A stretch of 23,759 bases of DNA from Rhizophagus sp. LPA8_4_AMF (lineage: Eukaryota; Glomeromycota; Glomeromycetes; Glomerales; Glomeraceae): assembly GCA_021464525.1 (NCBI GenBank), contig JADRCO010000992.1:1-23759 (forward strand). The letters run 5' to 3'. Made by a program: the position numbers and the translations under genes. The notes under the pieces were generated by a model that saw only the letters and a list, made by a program, of their open reading frames with translations, did no database searches and was not told where the DNA came from. Below, one piece after another: positions 1 through 7,722 of this stretch. How positions within the stretch are numbered: the first letter of the stretch is position 1; the number at the start of each line of letters is the position of its first letter.

Positions 1-346
1 GCTTCTAATTTATTTAGAAATTTAGTTCCCAAAGCTGCTGCTAAATTAAATATACCAAATCCTGAAAAAATTGTAATAAGTACATTACATATGTCCTTAC
101 TTGTATGCTATTAATCCAGGATTATTCTAGTGTATTCATCATTTTTAAGATAAAGTAGTTCTTCAAAATATTGCTTCATTGAAACAATATCCATATATTT
201 ATTATTATTTGAGTTAAAATCTTGTAAAAAACTATCACATGCTTCAAATATTTCTTCATTTGAACTTGGTTTATTTTCAGCTTTTAAAATAACTACATTG
301 GCTAGCGGTAACTGATATCCTAATTCAACATTTAAATTAAAAATGC
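1..346 (-). pseudogene. Edge-truncated gene fragment, unknown family
   Basis: The minus strand from about 346 to 111 is open and protein-like, with pieces such as NVELGYQLPLANVV, SSNEEIFEACDSFLQDF and MKQYFEELLYLKNDEY. It then meets two adjacent stops (TAA TAG) at 113-108. Just beyond lies a good donor (GTAAGG) and a pyrimidine-rich acceptor (TTTTTTCAG). Splicing these would join in frame to a second protein-like stretch, FGIFNLAAALGTKFLNKLEA, which runs off the window. So either the gene ends at the first stop or, more likely, it is a disabled gene whose exon structure is still visible. Its 5' end is cut off by the palindromic repeat array starting near 361. I do not recognise the family. 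Confidence 0.4.
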
Positions 347-360
347 TGAACTTGAAATTT

Positions 361-600
361 TTAATTAATAAATGTTAAGTTTGACATATTTTTATTTTTT
401 TAATTAAAAAAATGTAAGTTTGACATTTTTAATTAAAAAAATGTTTTTTTTTAATAAAAACATTAAACTTGACATTTTAATTAACAAATGTCAAGTTTGA
501 TATTTTTTTTTTATTTTTTTAATTAAAAAAATGTTAAATTTGACATTTTTAATTATATTTTTTTTTAATTAAAAAACGTCAAGTTCAATGTTTTTAATTA
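361..600. repeat. Array of about six degenerate palindromic units
   Basis: About six copies of a motif close to ATGTCAAGTTTGACAT occur here in both orientations. Most are flanked by AATTAAAAAA or TTTTTAATT, so a complete unit is itself a near-palindrome. Copies lie near 371-388, 410-432, 458-478, 483-500, 527-548 and 572-595, with point differences and partial deletions. The array abuts the truncated gene fragment and the hairpin element at 617-715. It is probably non-autonomous transposon or satellite material. I see no coding content. Confidence 0.6.
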
Positions 601-616
601 TATCAAATTTTTTATG

Positions 617-715
617 ATTTGATCCAATTTATATAAGATCAAATGTTTTCAAAAAATTTAAGATCAGATCAGATTGAGTTAAAATCTGATCTGATCTGAT
701 TTGTGCAGAACCCTA
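617..715. repeat. Hairpin / MITE-like element end
   Basis: Two nested inverted repeats are visible. ATTTGATC at 617-624 pairs with GATCAAAT at 637-644. The 15-bp arm AGATCAGATCAGATT at 661-675 pairs perfectly with 683-697 across a 7-nt loop. Directly after it is TGTGCAGAACCCTAG, which looks like the terminal end of a small DNA transposon; I found no matching opposite terminus in the window. Element identity is inferred. Confidence 0.5.
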
Positions 716-1596
716 GTTATGATAGATAATTACAATTTCTGAGACTATTCCATGATTTATCCATTCTAATAAGATCTTAAGTCCTGGTCATTTAAAGTTA
801 ATATTTAAGCTGATGTCACTAATGAGTTTATAGGTTGGAAATCAGATAGTGAGAAGCTGTTTAAGATATTCTTTTAGCTTAGTACTAAAGACTCAAATAT
901 AAAGAAAACCTTTTTTAGTGGTGATAGTGATGGTAGTAGTAGTGATGGTGATGGTGTTATCAACATTTTGTAAAGTTAACTTTGGAAAAATAGAAGATAT
1001 GTTGTAAAAATGAGTACCAGAAGAAGACATTTTAGCAGTAATCTTTCCTTACTTTAAGCAATGATGCAAAATGTCTGATGAGATACTAATTTTTCTTAGT
1101 TGTTTAGTGTGCAGATAAATACATATATAAGGAGAGGAAAGATGTAGTTAACGATTTTTGATTTGAATCTTTATATATGATTTTCATTGATAAACATATT
1201 GTTACAACTGTATTACTAAGCAAAAAATTGTAAGAAATAATATTTTTTTATATATAGTATTTAGATGGGATTTGGAATTGGAGTGGAAATGGGAATGGGA
1301 TTTTGGATTTGAGATGGGATGGCCCAGTCACAAATATACCATCAAGTTTCAACTTTTATGTAATTTAGTTTTCAATTGATTTTTTTTTTAATTAATAATA
1401 GAAATGTTATGTGATTATTTAAAATTACATAATAATATAAATATACACAGTAATTAATAATTATAAACTAATGTGATTGTTTAAAATTACATAATCTTAA
1501 TAAATATGACTCATATTTTACAGTAAAAAAATTATGTATTTACTCTTGTTTTAACATCTCTTATTCTTGTTTATCATATTTTTCAAACTATACATT
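716..1596. other. Non-coding region with low-complexity tracts
   Basis: I see no supportable gene here. It holds a GGTGAT/GGTAGT-rich stretch at 917-957, a G-rich plus-strand stretch of repeated TGGGAT and TGGAAT words at 1264-1322, and a 25-bp direct repeat (ATGTGATTATTTAAAATTAC plus ACATAAT-type tail) at 1409-1433 and 1471-1495, period 62 bp. The last part should contain the promoter of the gene that follows. Confidence 0.5.
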
Positions 1597-2481
1597 ATGT
1601 TTATTGTACTCTTAGGAATTTGTACACTTATCAGTATTTGTTATTATGGTCACATTTTTAGTAACTATCACAAATTTTTTTTAAATCTCCAAGTTAATCA
1701 TTAATACTAAAGTACTTTAATAAAATTTCAGGACCATTTTTTCAGACGATATCCAGTAATGCTACACTCTGGTACGTTTTGTTATATAATAAACATTTAA
1801 ATATTGTTCCTTCTATTAGATATATAAATAACATTTCTTTTTCATGTTTAAAGGCCTGATATAAGTTTCAATTATTATGATGATAAGGATAATCTACGAA
1901 TTTATTTTTTAAAAACTCCTCGAGATATTATTATTGGATACTATATATGGATCTCTGATGATCTTCTATTATGTTATGACAGTTATGGCGATGATGAAAA
2001 GATAGTAGCTTTTGAATTAAGACATGCATCAAAGTTATTACTTGTAGGAAAGCCAAATTTTATTATTAATCCCATCTATAATGAAGATTCTAATATTTTG
2101 AAGATTAATTTCTTTAATTTTACTCCACCCGTGATCAAATTTAAGAAAACCGAAGTGGAGAATATTGAGTTGGGAATGGATGATGCTGGAAAAGTTGTTA
2201 GTCTACTCTTTTATAATGCTAGTAATATAATATTGGAGACGTTATCGGAAGAAGAGTTAGTAAACCATGAGAAAAAGATAGAGGAAAGGCGAAAAATCAA
2301 TCAAATACTTGCGGAGGAACTAAATGAAAAATACAGGATGCAAGATGAACTCTTTAAAAGGGAATCTCAAAGATTTGCGGATCTAGATGAAAAATACAGG
2401 ATGCAAGATGAACTCTTTAAAAGGGAATCTCAAAAATTGGCGGATCTAGATGAAAAATACAGGATGCAAGATGAACTCTGA
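1597..2481 (+). CDS. Tandem DUF2283-like protein with repeat coiled coil
   Basis: I see three exons. Exons 1732-1771 and 1854-2481 are well supported: the intron at 1772-1853 is GTACGT...AAAG and joins the frame as ...SSNATLW-PDISFNYYDDKDN. The first exon (ATG at 1597, donor GTATTT at 1634) is tentative; it fits the phase and gives a hydrophobic start, MFIVLLGICTLI, and a product of about 234 residues. Two consecutive blocks resemble DUF2283: FNYYDDKDNLRIYF...VAFELRHASKLL, then IELGMDDAGKVVSLLFYNAS. DUF2283 proteins are small, mostly bacterial and of unknown function. The C-terminus is a charged coiled coil of 21-residue (three-heptad) repeats starting EKYRMQDELFKRESQ. No function can be assigned. 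What else: if exon 1 is wrong, the start lies further upstream or the gene is 5'-broken. Confidence 0.6.
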
Positions 2482-2490
2482 AGGGAATTA
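2326..2490 (+). repeat. 63-bp in-frame tandem repeat (about 2.6 copies)
   Basis: Copies start at 2326, 2389 and 2452, exactly 63 bp apart, each encoding 21 residues of coiled coil. The third copy is interrupted. Where the earlier copies read CTC TTT AAA AGG GAA, it reads CTC TGA AGG GAA, a 3-bp loss that creates the stop codon of the gene. Repeat number is therefore likely to vary between strains and to set the length of the coiled coil. Confidence 0.9.
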
Positions 2491-3284
2491 TTTTGATTTA
2501 TTACCGTTTTCAAAATGGTTGATCCTGACGTCGATCACGTAACACAACACCCGATCACAATCTTTTCGCGTATATGAGACGTTTAATTTTTTTTATATAT
2601 TTCAGTTTTATATCACAACTCACGTATAATCTGAGACAAGAGGCACAACATATATATAGAAAGAACAGTTAAAAAGATTTGTACCAATGCATCAAATAAG
2701 TTTGTTTTAATCTTTTTAGGATTATTAAGATCCAAATGACATGCTTCTTAATAAAATCACGATTAATACATCGCTCTCTTCCAGACATTGTAGACGTTTG
2801 ATTTAAGGAACGAGCAATATAAAAATAAAAATATTTTTTTACAGATTGATTAATAAAAAAATATTTAACGAAAAGGAGTTTTGGCTCACTCTTTTAACAA
2901 TTAGATAATTTGCTTATTAATTATCTCTTATAATATAGAATTAATTTAGTGTTCGTAATTTACTTGATTATGACAAAAATATTACAATATATTACGTAAT
3001 AATGGGATCATCAGTTATCAGTTTTGACAAATTAACGATAGCCTTATCGATTAAGAAGGAATTATATATCTGGTTCTTTCTTTTTATATGCTAAACAGCG
3101 TTTGACTTTTCCAAAACTTAAATAAGTACCATAAATTACAGACTAATGGTTTGTATCTACTTTATCTCTAGTTAAATTATGTAATGGAATTCTAAATCTA
3201 CGACTAACTAATTGAAGCCAATATAGCTCCATCCAATATGTAATGCCGACATTACCGCTGGGTAATATCAAACAAATAAAACAT
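2482..3284. other. AT-rich intergenic stretch, no gene seen
   Basis: I find no protein-like reading frame with recognisable motifs here. Short GC-richer words occur near 2524-2570 (GACGTCGATCACG and similar). The right part (about 3130-3284) may be the outer end of the minus-strand relic that follows, but the translation there is too broken to support a call. Confidence 0.4.
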
Positions 3285-3614
3285 CGGTCCATGAAAAACC
3301 CGCATAGTCCTGCATTTTTTCTTTGACAGCTATTGAAATTTTTGATTCTTCATCCAGTATTGAAAAATAATCACATTATCTTGATTGCGTCCCGTGCTTT
3401 CATCACCTATTACCTCGTATTCAGGTCTCATGCTAAATTCTTTACCTGTGGCATCTCTGGTGATATTGATCGCATTTCCAATCTACATTCTTTTAAACTT
3501 CCTTGGGCATGTCAAGAAAGACTTGACCGTCGATTTTTCTCTTACGGAGTGCAAAGTCATCATAGTCGTCAACTAAATATGAATCGAGCTCGACATAGCC
3601 AGAAACTGGGGTGA
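3285..3614 (-). pseudogene. SAM / PD-(D/E)XK-like nuclease family relic
   Basis: Read on the minus strand, this gives VELDSYLVDDYDDFALRKRK and IDGQVFLDMPKEV, then a stop and a frame change, then INITRDATGKEFSMRPEYEV and IGDESTGR, and finally KEKMQDYAGFSWTDV in another frame. The first block resembles a SAM domain (the KIDGQVFL helix). The second matches my memory of a large Rhizophagus family in which a SAM domain precedes a PD-(D/E)XK-like nuclease with the signature GDESTGRVDYAIK. Here the VDY of that signature is deleted, removing a predicted active-site aspartate, and the linker of roughly 100 residues between the two domains is missing. There are several stops. It is non-functional. The plus-strand open frame over the same bases is an antisense shadow. 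Confidence 0.6.
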
Positions 3615-3756
3615 ACATAGTGAATATTTATTGACGAATAAAAAAATAATGGCTTTAACTAGTTACACTAACACAAGTTTAGCATGTGTCAGATTGCGCA
3701 TGTGCCGTGCCACAGAACTTCCAGCAAATTTGTGACTTGTGTGGCGCGATCAGCTT

Positions 3757-3767
3757 GTGTATAAAAT
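3757..3767 (+). promoter_or_regulatory. TATA-like box before a decayed ORF
   Basis: TGTATAAAATA lies about 40 bp upstream of the ATG at 3804. Spacing and sequence fit a fungal TATA element, but the downstream ORF is broken. Confidence 0.3.
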
Positions 3768-3803
3768 ATGAAGTGAGTAACGCGAAAAAAAAACCTAATC
3801 AAT

Positions 3804-4250
3804 ATGGATGAACTACAAGCTTTACGAAACCAAAAGGCTTTGGAATTATTATAAAAGCGTAGAATGAGGGAATCTTTCAAGAAAGATATTAATTTAACTG
3901 CATTGAAAGAGTGGGAAGAAGCGAAATTTTGGGTATTTATAATTATTCAGATCATTTACTAAATATGCAAATTATGATATGAAATGAAAGCAGTAATTGA
4001 GGGAGGAAGAGAGAGAGCAAGGGAGTAAGAGGAGATGAAAGAAAACAGCAGATAATATATTTATGGCAGATTTCAACTGGCCGTAAATCTTTTTGTAATG
4101 ACTAATGAAGATTATAATTTAGAACTAGCTCTAAAAGGTTAAAGATGTTTAATATTTTATTTTTGAAGTATTAAAATATTTGTTTTCTGAATCTTATGAA
4201 TGTGATTACATAATCATTGATAAAAAGGAAGCTATAATATAGATAATAAT
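3804..4250 (+). pseudogene. Decayed unidentified protein-coding gene
   Basis: An ATG at 3804 opens MDELQALRNQKALELL, stops at 3852 (TAA), and continues in the same frame as KRRMRESFKKDINLTALKEW followed by EEAKF, with a possible donor GTATTT at 3932. Further plus-strand pieces in changing frames are RFQLAVNLFVMTNEDYNLEL (about 4067-4126) and FEVLKYLFSESYECDYIIID (about 4162-4221). The first part is charged and helix-like. A purine-rich stretch at 4000-4045 would encode more Glu/Arg-rich sequence. The internal stop and frame changes mean it is not a working gene. It may be one or two different relics, and I cannot name the family. Confidence 0.35.
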
Positions 4251-4254
4251 TTCC

Positions 4255-4785
4255 ACGGAAAGCAAGTTTATTGGTAAAGAATCTATTCAATCAGATATCG
4301 AAATTGAATCAGTTCACGAAAATATTTACCGAAACTGATTCAATGATCTACCAGTAAATTTATTTCAATAACTTCATTAATAAAATTGATTATAATTCTC
4401 ATTAAAAAATGAAGATTTTTCTTTTGGCGAGATTCATCAGGATATTATCAATCAAAAAGTATCCAAATTAAAACAAGTTATACCACAATATGTTTGGTTT
4501 CTTGGATTATTTCATAATTATATATTGAATCAAATGAAATGAAGATGAAGCATTAAATTGTTGACAAAGGCAAGCAACTAAAAATTATTCAATCGCACAA
4601 TTTATGTTGCCAAATGTTATAATGGTGATTATGGAATTAAACAAGACAAAAATTCGCCATTTAATTGGACAAATTGTTATAGAAAAGCCGAAGTATTATC
4701 GGACAACCTAAAAATAGAAATATGATTGCAAAGCATTAGGTAAAGGTGTTGATGAAAAGATATAAAAAAGATTGTTGTTGCTAAA
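4255..4785 (+). pseudogene. Sel1-repeat protein relic
   Basis: The pieces are ESKFIGKESIQSDIEIESVH, NDLPVNLF then (after a one-base shift) NNFINKIDYNSH, NEDFSFGEIHQDIINQKVSK, PQYVWFLGLFHNYI, NEDEALN, and VAKCYNGDYGIKQDKNSPFN. The last has the Sel1 repeat pattern (A-x-C-Y-x-x-G-x-G-x-x-x-D-x-x-x-A/F). A second degenerate unit, GKGVDEK, follows near 4740. Sel1 repeats are helical scaffolds, and Rhizophagus carries very large numbers of them, often with TKL kinases. At least three stops and two frameshifts make it non-functional. The upstream LFNNF block is the typical lead-in of this family as I remember it. Confidence 0.55.
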
Positions 4786-5380
4786 TTAGGATGTATAAAA
4801 GCTCAATAACTTGGATATTATTATTGGAACTGCACTTTTCCTATTCCTTTTTTTCTGTTCCTTCTTGCGTCTCGGAGTTTCTTACTAGAAATAGAAGGAT
4901 GTAAGTTGAAATCGTATTGTGTATTAAGACAGTTTTGCCGAAGTCAAAGAAAATCACTTTGTTCGGGTCAGGTGAAGGAAGTCGTTAATATTATTAAAAT
5001 GAAAAAATGAAAAGATAAAAATATATATATATATATCGATTTTTTTTTCTGCTCATGAAAAAAGTGGTTCTTTAAAGAAAAACTTCGTTTTTGCATTTAA
5101 AAAGGAATTAAAGATTGTACCACACGAACTTTACCATATTTTACCGATCGATATGTAACCACCTCTGATCTGTCACGTATTATCGCACCGATATTTTCAT
5201 TATCGTACAATATTGATATCTATGCGTATATATACAATATCGAATATCGATAGTTTATCCGGTATTTTATAATTGGTGATGGTTAAAATATCATGTGTAT
5301 CAGGTAAAGGTTAAAAAAGTTTGATGGTTACACCGGATAAATCACAAAGCACCAAATAACTAAAGGTAGCTTGTGATATT
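4786..5380. other. Intergenic, no gene seen
   Basis: It contains an (AT)n microsatellite at about 5020-5037. A 10-bp inverted repeat, TTTATCCGGT near 5254 and ACCGGATAAA near 5333, has its arms about 70 bp apart. No coding stretch is recognisable. Confidence 0.4.
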
Positions 5381-5400
5381 GGGAATCAGTCGATCCTGGA

Positions 5401-5600
5401 CTCCTGCGGAGCCAAGAATCAACCAATCAAATTTGATTTCGTGCCGAATAACTATTAATTATTATGATCCGCTGCTATTGTATGGTGGTATTTATATTGG
5501 TTAACCTCACTTTGTGACGTTAACCAATATAAATACCATAAATTCTTTGTCGGAGAACCCGGTTCTTAGAACTCCAACCGCCGGGAACTCCGCAATTTAT
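5401..5600. repeat. GC-richer inverted-repeat element
   Basis: A 20-bp perfect palindrome lies at 5486-5505 and 5519-5538 (arm core GGTATTTATATTGGTTAAC), with a 13-nt loop. Allowing one mismatch the pairing continues into the loop. Around it are TGCGGAG near 5404 and CTCCGCA near 5587 (7-bp inverted ends about 190 bp apart), plus a CCCGG...CCGGG pair at 5559-5584. The whole block is GC-richer than its surroundings and looks like a small non-autonomous mobile element. No target-site duplication could be fixed by eye. Confidence 0.45.
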
Positions 5601-6340
5601 TTAATATTGTCTGCCATTTAGAATAATTAAAATCAAAACGTTAATCATGATTATAAATTAAGTAATACAACGAAAATAAATATTTCATTATAAATGGTTA
5701 AAGATCGGGGATAAAAAAAGTTATCAATCATATCATATCTTTGTTTCATAATTGTATTATAAACAATTACCATAATTACAATCATGTAATTATACATATT
5801 AACATATACAGTATTAACTGACCCAAGGTCGATTATCAATAACCTGCCAAATTAATAATGTACAATAAACTTTATTGTCAATATAGTCAAGCAAATTTCG
5901 CTCATTGTTGTAACGTGTACAATTACGTAACACTAGATTACCAATGCCCGGGTGACCCCATTGCGATATTAATAACTTAAGAAGGCAAACAATACGGACG
6001 TTTCACTTTTCGTTTAATTAACTCCTCTTCACGGTAAATAATTACAAAATAATCAATTTACAAATGAAGTCAACAAAAGTCAACAATGAAAATTACAAAA
6101 GAAACTGTACAAAAATATTCGTCGTCAATTTATAAGATTCTCGTGCAAACCTCTTGATTCTAGAATATTTTTAGAATATTCGATTCAGGCAAGAGAATAA
6201 TTGAAAAAAATTATAATATTGTAGAATTAAGGCAAAGAAAATTCTATTTGTGTTTTCAGTACGAATTAGGAGTAGATGATTGACAGATATGTTCTTTGTG
6301 TTCTTTGGAAGAATTCGATGGATTCCATTATTAATACAGT
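5601..6340. other. Intergenic upstream region
   Basis: I see no gene. The short minus-strand frame at 5651-5839 has no protein-like features. A CCCGGGTGACCCC word at 5947-5959 stands out in the AT-rich context. The right end leads into the promoter of the membrane protein gene at 6661. Confidence 0.4.
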
Positions 6341-6345
6341 ATCAC

Positions 6346-6353
6346 TATATAAA
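6346..6353 (+). promoter_or_regulatory. TATA box candidate for gene at 6661
   Basis: TATATAAA lies here. If transcription starts about 30 bp downstream (about 6380), a short untranslated exon would run to a consensus donor GTAAGT at 6412. An acceptor TTTTTATAAG ends at 6607, so a 196-bp intron would sit in the 5' leader before the ATG at 6661. The arrangement is self-consistent but inferred. Confidence 0.4.
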
Positions 6354-6660
6354 GTATATATACTGTAAATAATCAAAAAATTATCGCAAAATATTTGTCA
6401 AATTTTACAAAGTAAGTATTCTAATATTTATTTATTGTAACACACGCAGAATGATAAATGAACAATATTTTATAGAAATTTTATAAAGTATTATAATATT
6501 TCCTAGATAAATTACAATTGCTAACTTTCCTTTTTCTCTATTTTTTTTTCTTTGCTTTTTTTAACAAAAAAAAAAGGGAAATAAAATTTAATTTTTATTT
6601 TTATAAGGTTTTAAGAAATATTTATAATAGTAGAATTTTAAGACGAACGTACCGGATATA

Positions 6661-7389
6661 ATGGGAATTTTTTTTTTAAATAAATTTGCAAGAAAGTTTA
6701 AAAGATATTTTAAAATATCAATTCTCTTTTACCTAATAGTTTCCAATGATCTAGTACTTGGTAAAGGAGGTGGAAAAGGAGGAAAAAGTGGGGGAAGTAA
6801 AGGTGGGAGTAGTGGAGGTGATGGAGTCGATGTTAGTAAAAATAAAGTCTCGTCAAGTGATAAAACTTCGTCTACATCATATACTCCATCAGGAAATCAT
6901 TCTTCAAAATCATCTTCATGGGTATTTTTTTATTACGGTGGAAATGGACAACGTTCTTGTGGTAATTTATGTATACTTACAGCTGTATTGGTACCAATAA
7001 TTATTTTATTTATTATTGGGTGCGGAATTTGGAGATGCTACAGAATAAGGAAAAGAAATAGGACTGATAAAATAAAAAATAAAATTGAAGCCGATGAAAA
7101 TGATAGTCATACCAATAGTTATAATAATTCAGATTCTACTACTTCACCATATTATCCTCCTCCCGTTGCCTCACCATATAATTCATCATATTATCATTCT
7201 CCAACATATTATTCTACTCCCAAAAATGATTTTAATTATACCCCAAATTATTTGGATGACAATTATACAAATTACGCACCTGGTCATAATAAATTATCAC
7301 CTCCTCCTATGGAATTAAATCAAGTGAAAAATAGTTCTAGAAGAGAAAGTTTTGATTCTATGGATGAAGTTAGAAAAAATAAGAAATAA
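6661..7389 (+). CDS. Single-pass membrane protein, Gly-rich ectodomain
   Basis: One uninterrupted 242-residue frame. Residues 1-34 look like a signal peptide (basic start, hydrophobic ISILFYLIVSNDLVLG). Residues 35-55 are Gly/Lys/Ser-rich (KGGGKGGKSGG), followed by a Ser-rich stalk. Residues 87-106 form the motif WVFFYYGGNGQRSCGNLCIL, and a membrane helix follows at about 105-123 with a basic stop (RIRKRNR). The tail is Tyr/Pro-rich (YYPPPVASPYNSSYY, PTYYSTP) and ends with RRESF, a basic-Ser phosphorylation-like site. No enzymatic domain is present. The same juxtamembrane motif occurs in the convergent neighbour at 7723-8916, so the two share ancestry in this part. Predicted topology is type I, at the plasma membrane or an endomembrane. 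Tyr/Pro-rich tails can bind SH3/WW-type partners, but there is no PPxY. Function unknown. Confidence 0.8.
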   Translation: MGIFFLNKFARKFKRYFKISILFYLIVSNDLVLGKGGGKGGKSGGSKGGSSGGDGVDVSKNKVSSSDKTSSTSYTPSGNHSSKSSSWVFFYYGGNGQRSCGNLCILTAVLVPIIILFIIGCGIWRCYRIRKRNRTDKIKNKIEADENDSHTNSYNNSDSTTSPYYPPPVASPYNSSYYHSPTYYSTPKNDFNYTPNYLDDNYTNYAPGHNKLSPPPMELNQVKNSSRRESFDSMDEVRKNKK

Positions 7390-7402
7390 TGAAAAAAAAA
7401 GA

Positions 7403-7431
7403 AATCTGTAAATCGAGTTTTAATACAGATT
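7403..7431. repeat. Hairpin after the stop of the gene at 6661
   Basis: AAATCTGTA and TACAGATTT form 9-bp arms just downstream of the stop, bordered by A-rich and T-rich runs. It may be a 3'-UTR hairpin. An AATAAA polyadenylation-like signal follows on the plus strand at 7604-7609. Confidence 0.4.
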
Positions 7432-7722
7432 TTTTTTTTTTAACCAATAAAATTATAAAAAATTAAGGAAAACCCGTATGCATTAGGTAAGTAAAATTAT
7501 ATTAATATATGTTATAAATATACAGTATAAATATTATAAATATAAAAATTTATTTTTGTATCATTATTTTATATGTATTTACAGTATATTACAATTTCTA
7601 TTGAATAAAGTAATTTTATTATTAAGATATTTAAGATATCGAACGAAATAAATTATTTTGAAAAAAATTTCACATGACCCATTGATGATCTCATTTATAA
7701 ACGTTCTGTAGATTATATCATT

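Noticed and set aside
3333-3614. Plus-strand open frame of 93 codons (and 3385-3576)
   Set aside because: Antisense to the SAM/nuclease relic, whose minus-strand pieces match a known family; the plus frame has no domain.
4000-4045. Purine-rich tract as a functional element
   Set aside because: It fits a degraded Glu/Arg-rich coding stretch of the neighbouring relic and needs no separate explanation.
5381-5470. Possible tRNA-like structure in the GC-richer block
   Set aside because: No consensus A and B boxes or cloverleaf with a proper T-arm could be drawn.
6758-7318. Two alternative-frame ORFs inside the membrane protein gene
   Set aside because: They are shadows of the Gly-rich and Tyr/Pro-rich coding stretches in other frames.
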